Shown: positions 21,668-34,171, counted from the stretch's first letter. The stretch: DNA of 64,000 bases from Limnanthes douglasii subsp. nivea (GCA_036936605.1 JAUPFV010000001.1:120722771-120786770); one strand, 5' to 3'. The notes: a model not told the origin generated them from the letters alone. Translations and numbers: made by a program.

Positions 21668-22369
21668 ATAAAGATGAGAAGACAAAAACTGGCCTGTTAG
21701 AAGAATACTCAAGAACCTTCTAAGACCTTCAAAAACAATATTTAGTATTACTAAAATGCCCTATGCAGTGAAATGGTTATTTTGAAACGTGTGTAATCAA
21801 CGTTTTTGTATACAAATGCCACGTAGATGTAAAAACATGTGTCATTCATCCATGGACTTGAGATTAAAGTTAGAATATTACTATAAATAAGAGATTTGGT
21901 CTCATTGAAAATGATTTTTTATCTTTGTAATCTTAAAAAAAATCTAATATAGAGTAACTATTCATTATTTTCTTGACTTGTTCAGTTTTTTTTACCGTAA
22001 GAAATATTTATTAAAAATTTATCATTATCATTGGTTGGTTTTACCAAATAAAATAATTAATCGTATATGATTAATATGGTTCGAAAATTGATTAATATGA
22101 GAACTTTAGTGTTTCTGATTATTTTAAAATAAACATACTCCTAAAGTGAAGTGTGTTCTATATAATTTTAATGTTTTTATTTTTGAATAAAATCTTACCG
22201 ATTCTAAAAAGCCATAAACAATATAATAATATAAAGATTTAGGTAGGAATCATACCTTTTTATAAAAACTAACATATAATCTTCCATCATAAATTTTTTG
22301 GATAAAATATATTCGCCTATATTTTAAGAGATTGATTTGTTGTTGTCCCTTTGAACTTTAAATCCGTAT
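21668..22369. other. AT-rich sequence with LTR-like look, no gene
   Basis: 21700-21970 has ACTATAAATAAGAG followed by TCTCATTG, similar in feel to LTR promoters, but has no partner copy. Nothing else recognised. Confidence 0.25.
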
Positions 22370-22885
22370 TCATAATTTATTTATTCATTAATTTATTTAT
22401 CACAAATACAATTAATTTGAAAATTTATGGAGGTCAAGTTGCGATAATCACAGGTTGTCATATCTCTTGTAGCACTTAAAATTCCCTTGTCATTCATAAA
22501 TTCAAACACACGAGTTATATAAAAAAACTTTGCTTTGTTGACAAGGATTGAAATTTTTGCTTTAGCTTAATAAAATCAACTACTTCCATAAAAATCATCA
22601 ATTTGATTAACTAGTTATTGTTTAGATTCCATCGGGAAAACTTATACTCCGCATGACGCAAAGGGTTGCGTACATGCTCGCGGTGTTCCGTCATGCTCGC
22701 GGTGTTCCACTTTTGCGTCTATCATATATATAAAGTCCAACTTACTAACCTAATTAATATTATATATATGGATCATCCCGAGAGAGAAAGACGATCCACC
22801 ATCTCGTATATATGTGAGTTGTCACCCCCCTTTATCTGAATATAAAAAAAAATTAAAAAAATCAAGATGGATGATATAAATTAAA
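22370..22885 (+). repeat. Duplicated segment, copy 1 (left part)
   Basis: Shares long stretches with 44745-45105 (GGTCAA.TTGCGA.AATCA, TTTAGATTCCAT.GG, GACGCAAA.GGTTGCGT, GTGTTCCACTTTT.CGTCTAT) and, at 22765-22880, with 56395-56510 (CGAGAGAGAAAGACGAT). A 19 bp GTCATGCTCGCGGTGTTCC-type piece is itself doubled here. TATATAAAG at about 22727 could be an old promoter TATA. Confidence 0.75.
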
Positions 22886-23935
22886 AACATATAATACCTT
22901 AATTCTCAAAAATAATTATGCCCAGTTATTTTATTCAAATTAGTTTAATTACAAAGAAAAAAATTGATTCTCTTTTGACTTTTTTTAATTTATTTTATCT
23001 TCAACTTTAATTTATTTACGAAAATATCATCAATGAAAAAAAATGACAAGTTTAGATTAAAATCATGATTAATCGCCAGAAATGGTCGAATGTATCAAAA
23101 CATGTTAAGTTTATATTTGTATCAAAACATTTATTTTTGTTGGTATTCTTTTGCATCACTGGTCACTTGCGGTGATTATGAAAAAAACCAACAAAAAAGA
23201 TCACAGATACAACAAAAACGACCGTTTTAATACAAATGTACTTTTGAAAATAAGTACCAACTCAATTGACTAACCATTTTCAGTTACTAAGTTTATCCTA
23301 ACCCCACCCAACATCAACACAACTTCAATATTTAACACACTCAATATTTAACACACTCAATATATAACATCTCATTTTCTTCTTGAACTTGTTCTTGAAT
23401 TTTTTTTTAACTTTTTCTTCAAAAAAATCACAAAACGTTTTTTGAGATATTCAATAACTTTATTTAGTTAAGATCAAACAACCATTTTTTATCAATCTAA
23501 ACCTTTCAAACTGTTTTTGGAACCTTGTTTTTGAAAAACAATATTGACAATACCAAAAATTTCAACACAAAGACAACCAAGTTAAAGGAGATACGAATTT
23601 ACCAGAAGATGTGAAAGTAAAAAATAAAGATGGAGTGCCTATAGAGGAGATATATTTGTCTGGAAAAAAAACCTTATAAAGTTGGACTTGGTGCATAGCT
23701 CTGTTGAGGTTGGTTTTACCCCCCATGTACCATCGTTTACGCGAGTATGAACCGAGGGTGCAAGGCCTCACCACCATCGATTCTAACCGGTAGAAGGATC
23801 AATTCAAACCCCCATATTACTAGTTAGAATGTGGTTCGTTTTTGTAGTTGTTATTTTGTGTTTATGAGCTACGTTTTGTTTACTTAGTTTGATTTGTTAT
23901 GAAATCTGGAATTGCAAGGCGAGGATGCTACAAAT
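22886..23935. other. AT-rich, no gene recognised
   Basis: Part of about 3.7 kb present in copy 1 of the duplicated segment but absent at the corresponding point (near 56510-56530) of copy 2. Probably the flank of the MULE remnant; no terminal inverted repeats found. Confidence 0.4.
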
Positions 23936-23939
23936 GAAT

Positions 23940-24445
23940 ATGTAGAGGATTTCACTACTGATTACACTCGCATATTTTTTACAACCAAATACTATACGTG
24001 AGAGGGTTTGGTTAAGTGGGTTAAGAAGATCGAAAAACAAAACGGGTTGGTTAATATAAATGGTCGTGATGATCCGAATAGTAGAAAGAATCCTTGAATA
24101 TTCTTTGAATTCGACCAGGATGATATAATCAAGCAGTATCCCAAAACAAAATTAAAAGAAAATTTAGTTGTCGTTTTGAGCTTTAAAACACCGTGGTAAC
24201 TCCAAATCAATGGTCGTTAAATGTTGTATTCGGCATTCACAACCATCCAAATGGTAAATACTTAGGCAGTCATTCAAACACGGGACATTTGAATAAAAAG
24301 AATTGGAATTTGTAGAACATTCTATTTTCTTGGGAACTTTTCCTAGGGAAATTTTGAACGAAGTAAAAATGTTGAACGAAGATATTGTAGCCTCCATGCG
24401 CACCATATACAACACTCGGCATAAAACCGGATGCTAAAGAAAGTT
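23940..24445 (+). pseudogene. MULE (Mutator-like) transposase N-terminal fragment
   Basis: Reads GLVKWVKKIEKQNGLVNING, then after stops VVFGIHNHPNGKYLGSHSNT and GHLNKK, and finally MRTIYNTRHK in a shifted frame. This is the order seen upstream of the catalytic domain in plant MULE/FAR1-like transposases: W-V, the C-x-x-HNHP zinc-binding region, GH-x-x-x-G-x-L, then IYN-x-R. The catalytic DDE part is not seen. Several stops and frameshifts. Confidence 0.7.
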
Positions 24446-26639
24446 AGTCGGTAATAGTTGTAATACTTGTTAGGATAGCTCAAAAGATATAATTATTTTA
24501 AATGGCATAGATCTAGCAAAGATGAAGGTTGTATTATTACTGATATTTTCTTGTGCATTTGGCTAGTGTAACTTTATTACGGAGATTTCTGATATTGTTA
24601 ATAATGGATACCATATGCACCATCGATGCGAACTATTAGGCACTATAGGTGCGCAAACTTGGCATATGGTGCATGTTGCTTTGGTAACACTTAAAAATAT
24701 AAATATGTTAAAGATAAAAAATTTACTCACAGTTTGTTTGTTTGTTTTGTGTATGAATTCAAAAGTTAATTAATTTACTTACAATTGAATGATTTATGAG
24801 TTGATAAATAATTTTTAAGTTGTTTATTTCTTAGAAAAACTTATGTGTTTGACTCACTTTTAATTTTATGTAATTGTTAGTTGCGTAAACATAAACAACA
24901 TGAATCATTTAAATAACATTACATAATCTGCCAATACATAACCAACTCATCCGTGGTACAATGAGCTAATGGTGGTGAACGATGAGATGATAGGGGTGGA
25001 AGAACAACTGATGGTGGTGAACAATGCGCTAATGATGGTGGTGGTGATTATGGTGCTGCAACCTGTCTAAAGGATTCACTCATTGTATTATCAGTTTTTT
25101 TCTCAATATTTTTAGCATCATGCTTCAACCCCTTATGCATGCGGCGTAATGATCTTTCGGTATGCTTCTTAGCTTCCTTCTCGATGCTAGGTCGTCCACG
25201 CTCCTCGCGAACAAGTCTCACATTTTCCAGTTCAACGGACTTCACAAGAGAAATATGTTTCCTATAATGCTTAAATCTGTACCTACATGTAACACGTGGG
25301 TGGTGGACATTCCGCGTATCAAACGACCTGAGTCAACAAATAATAAAAAAACAAATATTGGTAACTAAACAAATTAATAGATACGAAAATAAGAAAATTT
25401 TAAAGAGGGCTTTCGTTCGGAAAATTTGGAAAACATTCATAAAATTTGGAAAATTTGGTTGTGCACCATAGGTACACCACCTATGCACTTATGGTGCATG
25501 TATCGTTCATCGTCGGTGCATACAAGGTGCGCCGATGGTGCGCATGCACAACATGAACTGATGATGTTCATCTTCCTCACAATTCCGGCGAGGAAGATGA
25601 ACATCCAACCTACCCTTTCAACCCCCAAAACTCTAATACCCCAAAATTCATCTTAAAACACTTTAAATGCATAAACCCTGACCTAACCTATAAATTCCAC
25701 AACAAATCACAACAAACATACAATATACTAACTAATAGCTACACAAGTCAACAAACTTAAGAATTTAAAGACGATTCAAGAAATAAAATCAAAAGGCTTA
25801 CTTTGGTAGAAGAGGATATATATCAGATTTTTTCACCATGAAGGGGAAGGATCTTGCTGGAGGAGGAGGATGACGCCAAAATATATACTAGGTTGTCGGA
25901 TGTGGAGTAAGGTGGCCGGAAATTATAGACAGAGAATGATGAAGAAGAATGAGACAAAGTTTGAGAAAAATTAGACAATAAGATTTTTTTTTCAAGAATA
26001 TATGGGGAGTTCTTAGCAAAAAAAAGTCTCTTATATATTCCCATAAGAGCATTTTTATCCAATAATCACTAGACTTAGATCACTTTTGGGTGAACTTATA
26101 AATGGGTTGGATTAGAGCCCTTTTGGGTGAAAATAACTTGATCCATAATGAATTCCTAATATCCAAATATTGAACTTAACTTTCGTCTAATATCCAATTT
26201 TTTTCATAATATCTCGAATACTAATGCTTCATAACCAGCCATGTTATTATATTTCCTTTTTTTAAATAAAATTTGTATATTTCAAACTGTAGCCTAGCAA
26301 AAAAATCTGAAAGTATATTGGTTTTGTATTTTAAGGCGAACAAAACTAGATTAATATATGATATTTTTCTATTTATTTTTCCTCAAAACTAGTAATACTG
26401 GTCTCGACTTAAATTTGCATTATCTGATATATCGTATTTTGTTTTGTCCTAATCTCAAGTGATCTTCAAGTTAAAAAAATAGTTTAAAAACTTTTAAAAG
26501 TATTATTTTTAAATTTTTTTTCTTTTGATTTTGAATATCTATTTTTGTTTATCTATTTTAAATGTCAAATAATAATAAAATATTTGGCCGTGATATTTAT
26601 AGGTAACCATACTAAAAATAACAATTGAACTAAAAATTT
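24446..26639. other. MULE-flanking decayed region
   Basis: No intact gene. Repeated GGTGCATA/TATGCACC-type words occur at 24395-24680 and 25460-25545. A minus-strand reading at 25245-25048 (ENVRLVREERGRPSIEKEAK, then a Lys/Arg-rich helix-like tail) may be a further transposase scrap. A perfect 16 bp inverted repeat lies at 25563-25605. Confidence 0.4.
25563..25605 (+). repeat. Perfect 16 bp inverted repeat with 11 nt loop
   Basis: Left arm GATGTTCATCTTCCTC (25563-25578), loop ACAATTCCGGC, right arm GAGGAAGATGAACATC (25590-25605). No run of T follows, so it does not look like a simple terminator. Confidence 0.9.
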
Positions 26640-26955
26640 AGATGGCCTTGAATAATTGTAGAATGCAATATATAGTTAATATTATTTTATTCTACGCCCT
26701 ATCCATTCCACGCAAGACCAATATGCCAAGCTATTACGATTTATTCATATCTTATTATGCATATCAAAGATTCAGTTTATTCAACGAAGAGATTTGGAGA
26801 TATAACTTTTTCATCAAGACCAGAAGAAATGCGTGGACCGGTTTTTGAAAGTTGATATTGTGTAAAAATGGTAGGACTAGGAGTATAGGACCTAAATCAA
26901 ACAGACGCTTTTAGACAACTTTTTGAGAAAGAGAGAGTCTATGTCTGGTTGGGGA
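26640..26955 (+). repeat. Duplicated segment, copy 1 (right part)
   Basis: Matches 56530-56858: ATATAGTTAATATTATTTTA, TACGCCCTATCCATTC, GATTTGGAGATA, GTTGGGGATGGCTAACTT. A 68-codon frame here (MALNNCRMQYIVN...) is not kept in the other copy, so it is unlikely to be a gene. Confidence 0.75.
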
Positions 26956-27103
26956 TGGCTAACTTCAGATCCTCCGACTCTAATTCAATCAAAAGGTCAC
27001 CGGATAATGCAACGCTGGGTTACTAATGGATTTAAAAGATAAATTGAATTGAGATTTGGTCAGGTTATTTCAATGATAAGAGTTTGAAAAATAAATTTAG
27101 GAT

Positions 27104-27205
<102 letters not shown>

Positions 27206-27472
27206 TTAAAATTGGTTCCATAAAGTTTCCATAATAATTATTTGGATTTGTTAGGCTTATTATTTTTGGAAAGTTATTATACTTTGTTTTTTAATTTTAA
27301 AGGATGATAGAAACTATCCTATTGTAATTTATAATTTTTTTAATTTTTTTGTTCTAATAATATTTGCCGACGTAAACATTATTGTCGAACGAATCATTTG
27401 TGACAAATATTGCATCTTGATCTCTAATAAATTTGGTACCATAGCGTAGGTTGTTACAATTAGAAGTTAACA

Positions 27473-27790
27473 ATGGCGTATACATCTACAAAATACAAAA
27501 TTGAAAGATTTGATAAGGATCCAGTTTTGCATTATTGAAGATTAAGTTGCAATCTTCTTTGATACTGCAAATGATGCGACAGATTATGGAGAATAAGTCG
27601 CTGTTATAGATGAAGAAAAAGGAGAAACATGATCTTCAAGAAATGGCTCTAAGTTGGATTTAATTAGTGTAAAGGACAACATTCTTCACGAGATTAGCGG
27701 TGCGAAGACAATTACATATGTATGGAAGAAGTCGGAGGAATTTTACTCATAAAAATTAGTTGAACCGCTTATAATGAGGTCGGATTTCTT
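27473..27790 (+). pseudogene. Copia gag fragment
   Basis: From ATG 27473: MAYTSTKYKIERFDKDPV, then after a frame loss a DTANDATDYGE-like piece, KLDLISVKDNILHEISGA and TYVWKKSEEFYS. This follows the plant copia gag pattern (K[FY]-x-I-x-[KR]-F..., L-x-D-x-V-L-x-E-I, VWKKLE-x-LY). About 40 bp upstream TTGGTACCATAGC resembles the initiator-Met primer-binding site. The frame ends where an LTR-like insertion begins (27797). Confidence 0.65.
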
Positions 27791-27796
27791 TGACAC

Positions 27797-28112
27797 TGGA
27801 TACTGTAAAAATCTGGAGTGTTGTTCGGACATATCCAGTACCATGTCCCACCGAACTCCATAACCAAGTGGACCGTGACTCAGCTACTTGCTAGTCTTTT
27901 CCTATTTTTTGGGCTTATGGGTTTTTAAACTTAACCCGAGCCCATAATCTGACCCGGAAGACCCACGGTTCATTAAACAAGTATAAATATCCCAACTACT
28001 TCATTTATGAGGGTGATAAAAATTTACTGCTAACACACACCTCTATTATCTCTCTACATTTTACACTAAACATCAAATTCCCAAAACTCTTTCCCGAAAT
28101 ACCCTTCGATCA
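27797..28112 (+). repeat. Solo-LTR-like insertion related to the element A LTR
   Basis: Resembles the element A LTR read in its sense direction (minus strand of the window): GTTGTTCGGACA near the start, then CCATAAT..GACCCGGAAG, CATTAAACAAGTATAAATAT and CCCAACTACTTCATTTATGA, then TATTATCTCTCTACATTTTACAC. TATAAATA is the probable promoter. Ends are approximate; no target duplication found. Confidence 0.5.
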
Positions 28113-28599
28113 GAGGTGAAAATTGTCAATTTTAAAATTTTGCAGCCTATGTTGACCATTTATGCTGCATGAGTATGACCAATGTTCCAACGTCTATAAG
28201 GAAATGATGAGTATGAAGTAGCTGATGAAACGAGCTCCATAAATTGAAAAGGCCACACAATATTTGTAATGGATACAACCATTTAAAATAACTTAAAGTT
28301 GGTATCATAAAGAATAACTTGGATAAAGGACCCTCTAGCAGGATTGGAAGGTGCCAACATTGTAAAAGTAGCAAAATAAGGATAAATTCCTCAATCTAGA
28401 CTCAACCAAACTTCAACTAGATTTAACTCAGCCTCAATAATATCCTCAAATGCAACTGAGAATCCCACCTAGCTATCAACCGCATATCACATTGATGCAA
28501 TGTTATCCACTGCCACTTCTTCCTTGACATCTGAGATCTAAAAAATTAAAGGGAAAAGAGTAAAAAATATGTTAATTATATTCTCAAAATAAGTAAAAC

Positions 28600-28880
28600 A
28601 CGATCAATGTTGAAAACTTGGCTTGGTATCGAAGTCTATAACTTGGTGTTAAAGCTGTAACTTGGTGTTGAAATTATAACTTAGTTTTAAAGTTGTAACT
28701 TGATGATGAAGTTTTAACGGTGTTGAAGTTGTATGTTAAAGCTGGACTAAGTGATGAAGCTGGAGCTAAGTGATGAAGTTGAAGCTTGGTGGCAAAGGCT
28801 GGAACTAATGGTTGAATTAGAACTCAGTGTTGAAGTTGGAACTAGGTGTTGAAGGCTATAACTAAGTATTGAATCGAGAG
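28600..28880 (+). repeat. Minisatellite, about 18 bp unit, roughly 14 copies
   Basis: Units of the form TAACTTGGTGTTGAAGTT, diverging along the array to GAACTAGGTGTTGAAGGC. It lies inside the broken copia element. Confidence 0.75.
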
Positions 28881-29890
28881 AATTATGGTTAGTATAATTC
28901 AACTGAACCTTAAGGTACAAAGATATGAGTAAGCCAAGTTTTAAGGAGCTAGAATTTTGAATTTTTATATAGTTGGATTCTTAATTGGACTTAGATGTTG
29001 AGAACTCTACTAGAACCTAAAATTTGAGCATTAGTGAAGACAAACGTATTTTAAGTTACTGCTAATCCAAATATAAATGTAACTCATGGTGGATCAAAAG
29101 TGTAGGAATTGGTGGCCCAAGTTTATAAATATGTTTCTATGTTCTTGGAATGAACATGGTCACTTATATGAGAAGATTTTGTCTATGTTAATGATTAACA
29201 ACAATTAATGTTGATCATGCATTTTAAGAAGAGGTAAGAAGTACAAGCATTATCTAGACGATAACATGTACCCGGAAATAAGCCATTACCCTATAGTTGT
29301 ACGTGTCAATGTGGTAGGAAACTTTTACTTTTTTGGTTGGGCAATGTATGTACCTATCGAAGAACTATTGTGAGCCGAATGTATTTTATTCCTCATCCTT
29401 GAGTCTATATAAAATGAATAAGAAGATTAAATATTTGTACCGATACAAGAAAGACTTAAAAAATTACAGTGAGAGAAAATTATTCGGTTTGTCTTATGTT
29501 AGAAGTGTAATTAGGTAGAAAACTAACACTTGAAGAGATAATCTGAGACCCATAATTACTTTTGTAAGTTGTGATTGATTTGTAAGAAAATATGAGTGGT
29601 TTAGTATTTAATATTTGAAGTGTCTTCTTGTAACCTCTTATATATATTATGTCTATTGTTTTTCTTCACGATCTGAACCACATGTGCTTGAAATGGTAAA
29701 GAGATGAAGCTCTGATTAACTCATGGAGCCTCTCGACAGGGTTCACTAACTTCTACCATTTCTTCAATTATGAGTGGCTAAGCTTCAGCATATGCGAGTC
29801 TAATTAGGCTAGGGTCAGATACTGTTCGGGTATTGTTGATTTCTATAACAAGTGATGTGGTGAGCGTGAAAATATGTTAATAATATTCAT
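28881..29890. other. No gene recognised
   Basis: Short frames only. Separates the copia gag and pre-integrase fragments, so some or all of it is inserted DNA. Confidence 0.4.
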
Positions 29891-29894
29891 TTTT

Positions 29895-30340
29895 GATGAT
29901 TAAGACAAGGCAGCAGGACGAAAATGGTTTCAAATCTTGAGTGAAATCAACTGTGCGAGAGAAGAAATCCTGATAGTTATCCAAAGGACGAAGTCGTAGA
30001 TATTAGAATGGTTTTAGAAAACTATGAATATGTTGATGGTTTAGTGGTAACTTCTTGCATGCCCAATAACAAATGAGTTCTCGATTCTATAGCGTCATTT
30101 TATATGATTTCCAATAAACATTGGTTTAAATACCTAGAAGTGTTTGAATGTGGTCAGGTCATGTTGAGGAATGATGAGTGTTGTACTGTGAATAAAATGT
30201 GGAATATTATATTCAAGTTATCTAATGGACTGGAGACAACTTTAACAATAGTGAAGTATGTCTCTAAACTTAAACATTCCTGTATGTTGAGTAAGTGTTT
30301 AAGTATATAAGGGCAGAGATGGAAGAATTAGGGTCTTACA
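29895..30340 (+). pseudogene. Copia pol fragment (GAG-pre-integrase region)
   Basis: Frame pieces read WFKYLEVFECGQVMLRNDEC, CTVNKMWNIIFKLSNGLETT and LTIVKYVSKLKHSCMLSKCL, matching the plant copia pattern of the protease/pre-integrase stretch (G-x-V-x-[ML]-G-N, C-x-V-x-G-x-G, Y-V-P-x-L-x-x-N-L-I-S). The protease core itself is too decayed to identify. Same orientation as the gag fragment at 27473, so both probably belong to one element. Confidence 0.65.
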
Positions 30341-31311
30341 AATCTCGCAGGGTTTTGTACAAATTTCATATTTTAATATTTGCTTAAAGACATGGACTAT
30401 AGAGGTAAAATTGTTCTGATTATTGGTTTTGACTCGTAGTGTCTCAAGAGGTAGAAAAATAAATATGCATATCGATACAATTTATTATTAAAGTAACAGT
30501 TATTTGTAAGTTTGGTTCAAGCGTAAACTAGACCGAATTAACCAAAATTTTATAGTTGGTTCAGTTAAATACATACACCAAGATCGGTTCGGCTTGGTTT
30601 GAGTAAATATAGCAAGTTTGGTTTTCGGTTTTGGATTCGGTTCAGTTTTGGACCAAACCGATCGAATGTTCACCCCCACTCATGATTTATATTAGCTGAA
30701 TTTTGAATGAAAATGTGGCTGTAAGGAAATTTGTTTAATTTTGATAAAATTTCTTGGTAGCTTAGAATTAATTATCGGTGGATGTAATAATGTTTTTTTA
30801 TTATTGAATTTTGGTAGTTCTTTGGTAGCTTTATGTTGCTTATGGAATTTCGGTAATGCTTTGATAAATGAATCAATCCGGAAGCCTAGAGTGTTGTATT
30901 GTTTTTTATTGAAATATTATTGATTTCTTACATGCTAGGATGGATATTTTTTACCTTAATAAGTTTTACTTTTAGGTAAGAGTTTTATGATAAACTAACT
31001 TACCAATTGTGGATTCTGCTTCTTGAAGAATATTTTGTAAGTTACTAAGTTTTTTCATGAGACGGTGCACTTGGAAATTTTTTGAAGGAAATCTGTAAGG
31101 TTCTTTAGGGTGGTTGTCTTGTGTTCTTCCCAAGTGACAAACTTATGGACAAACTGTGCAGTCGTTGGCGTAAAACTGGCTAATGATTTTTGTTCAATTT
31201 GAAAAAGTCTATGTATGTTTAGTAAAACTTCGTCTCTATTTTCTTATCTTATGATATAGTTGTAAGACTTTTTTCTCTCTTTTTTTCATTCTTCTAGTTT
31301 CTCATCTTTAG
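30341..31311. other. AT-rich, with a GGTTCGGTT-type repeat relic
   Basis: 30480-30690 is full of GGTTCGG, GGTTTTCGGTTTTGG and ends ATGTTCACCCCCAC, the look of a small non-autonomous element relic. The remainder shows nothing. Confidence 0.35.
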
Positions 31312-31515
31312 ATGTCAGATAGTGAGAATGCAAAACTTAAACCATCATGGATATTTCAGAGCCAATATGAGTTTGAGTCTGTTCCAAAAGGATATTGTGA
31401 CTGTATTAAGGGAGGCAACGAACCTTTTATTGTGAGAAAGAGAATGACAACAAAAACTCAAATTGCGGTAACTAAGAAGCAAGAAAATAAGAAAGATGAA
31501 GCCATTTTTATATAA
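31312..31515 (+). CDS. Unrecognised 67-residue ORF at the head of a tandem duplication
   Basis: ATG at 31312 preceded by a T-rich stretch and TTTAG, like a splice acceptor. The product (MSDSENAKLKPSWIFQSQYE...) is hydrophilic with a Lys-rich end and no motif I know. The part from codon about 22 on (GYCDCIKGGNEPFIVRKRM) is repeated three more times downstream (31620, 32570, 32860), each broken by stops or changes, so this may be a gene scrap caught in a repeat rather than a working gene. Confidence 0.2.
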   Translation: MSDSENAKLKPSWIFQSQYEFESVPKGYCDCIKGGNEPFIVRKRMTTKTQIAVTKKQENKKDEAIFI

Positions 31516-33790
31516 ATTGTTGAGGAAATGTATGCAATTATCTAAAAAAAATTATAATAGTGTTTTGCTTTTTAATAGTTCATCGAAATGGAATATATAA
31601 TATCGGCTATTATGATTTGTGACTGTATTAAGGGAGGCAACTAACCTTTTTTGTAAGAAAGAGAATGACTACAAAAACTCAAGTTGCGATAACTAAGAAG
31701 CAAGATAATAAGAAAGATGAAGCTGTTTTTATGTAATTGTTGAGGAAATGTATGTGATTTTCTATAAAAAAAAATATAATAGTGTTTTGCTTCTTAACAG
31801 TTCATCGCAATGGAATATATAATATCTTCACTAGAATCAATGTCATTAAGATTAATCTTTAGACAATTGACAAAACATATTCAAATGTAAATAAATTAAA
31901 CTTGGGTTTTAAAAGGAATTGACTTCTTTAGATGATAATGCACGCATAGTTGTATACTTTGCTTCTTGATATTAGGACCAGTAATTTTCTACTATTAGTT
32001 TTATGAATTTGAGATCAATTTTGACCAAGAGTTAACAAATCTTATGACGAAAAGCATAAGAGACTTCATCTCAGTCTTTAGTTGCTCGGTCTAACTGGCA
32101 TGATAGAGAAAATCTTCTAGCAATAGATAATGTATTTTTAAAGCTTTTCTTCTGTTTGTATGTAAATATAGTTACTCCGGATATGATGTGCCACTTGACT
32201 AATATATGGTCATGGATTGTAGAATATTGACAATACCAAATAGTTAAATAGTTGTTGGTATTCCTTTCCAATTATATAAGAGTTTTTACTACTAATTATT
32301 GTTTACTAATCAATTTTTTTGTCACTTTGGTCATATATTAGGTTCATTTGAAATATTCTTATTAGAATGACATCAGATGAAATGCAATTACACATACAAA
32401 TCATCGAAGAACCTTCTAATGAACCAACCTTAATTTTAATGATTTTGCGACTATTTTCTTTTATCGAGAAGAACTGAAATAGGTAAGAACCAGTCTAGAA
32501 TACCGATAACTCATCATTTACGTTCGTTTCCATAGCCTATAACTGAATCTTTTAACGGTTCTGAAAGGATATTGTGGCTGTATTAAGGGAGGCAACGAAC
32601 ATTTTATTGTGAGAAAGAGAATGAGTACAAAAACTCAAAGTTACAGTTACTAAGAAGCAAGAGAATAAGAAAGATGGAGCCGTTTTTATGTAAATTATTG
32701 AGGAAATGTATGAGATTTTCTATAAAAAAAATTCTAATAGTGTTTTGTTTTTTAATAGTTCCTCGCAATGGAATATATAATATCTTCATTAGAATCAATG
32801 GCATTAAGATTAATCTTTAAACCATTCAATTAAGGGAGTCTGTTCTGAAAGGCTATTGTGATTGTATTAAGGGAAACAACAAACCTTTTATTGTGAGAAA
32901 CAGAATGACTACAAAAACTCAAGTTGCGGTAACTAAGAAGCAAGGGAATAAGAAAGATGAAGCCGTTTTTATGTAAATTGTTGAGGAAATGTATGCGATT
33001 TTCTATAAAATAATAATAATAGTGTTTTGCTTTTATAATAGTTCCTCGCAATGGAATATATAATATTTTCATTAGAATCAATGTCATTAAGATTAATCTT
33101 TATACAAATGACAAAAACGTATTCAAATGTAAATATATTAAAATTGGGATTTAAAATGAATTGGCTTCGTTAAATGATAATGCACAAGTAGTTGTATATT
33201 TTGCTTATTGATATGAGGACCATTACTTTTCTACTATTAGTTGTATGAATTTGAGATCAATTTTGACCAAGAGTTAACAAATCTTATGATAAAAATTATA
33301 ATAGACTTCATCTCAATCTTTAGTTGTTCGGTCTAACTGGCATGATAGATAAAATCTTCTACCAATAGATAGTGTATTTTTAAAGCTTTTCTTCTTTTTT
33401 ATGTAAATATAGTTACTCCATATATGATGTGCTACTTGGCTAATATATGGTCATGGATTGTAGAATATTGACAATGCCAAATAGTTAAATAGTTACTAGT
33501 ATGTCATTCTAATTATGTAAGAGTTCTTACTACTAATTACTGTTTGCTAATCAATATTCTTTTATCCATTTGGTCATAATATTAGTTCATTAGAAAGCTT
33601 CTTACTAGAATGACATCAGATGAAATCCAATGACACAGACAAATCATCCAAAAACCTTCTAATGAAGAAACCTGCATTTTAATGATTTTACGACTATTTT
33701 TTTTATCGATAACATCTGAAATAGGTAAGAACCAATCTAGACTACCAATAGCTCATCAGTTACGTTCGTTTCCGTAGCTTATAACTGTAT
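31376..33790 (+). repeat. Nested tandem duplication, two 1.2 kb units
   Basis: Order is R-R-F-R-R-F. R is about 240-270 bp (GATATTGTG.CTGTATTAAG ... GCAATGGAATATATAATAT), at 31376, 31618, 32565 and 32840. F is about 700 bp (TCATTAAGATTAATCTTTA ... GGTAAGAACCA.TCTAGA), at 31835-32530 and 33075-33770. So R was doubled first, then the whole R-R-F unit was duplicated. Nothing suggests a mobile element. Confidence 0.8.
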
Positions 33791-34168
33791 TTTTATCGAA
33801 CCGTCAATTTTATCGGTCCAATCTAGTATTAGTCCAGTCCACAATCAAATAAAACGAGACCGATAGTAACCCTATAAACACATCATATTCATGCGTTTAA
33901 ACTTCAACCATATTTATACGCTTAAACTTTTAGTCTTTTGCATTTAAATCCAACTACTAATTTATTAATTTTGAATCTACCCTTAGACAAACTAAATAAG
34001 AAGCAAATAAATACATCACTGTTTTCTTCGTAAATAACACTCAAATTTATATATAACAAAAGTAGAGCGCCGTATAATATCAACATAATTAATGTCGTAA
34101 GAAAAGCCTGCGGATGGTCACGGCTTGAGCCCAAACTAATGTCAACTTCGTGACAAAGCAGCCGAAAA
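33791..34168. other. Upstream region of the DUF1442 gene
   Basis: AT-rich with GGTTTG/CGGTCC-type words near 33800-33880 (element relic). Holds the distal promoter of the gene at 34257. Confidence 0.4.
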
Positions 34169-34171
34169 AGG

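Noticed and set aside
26642..26848. 68-codon frame MALNNCRMQY...
   Set aside because: The second copy at 56530 has lost the frame, so there is no sign of coding conservation.
29690..29870. Possible second SINE (CTGAACCACATGTGCTTGAA ... GTTCACTAAC)
   Set aside because: No A box/B box pair at the right spacing, no tail, no flanking duplication.
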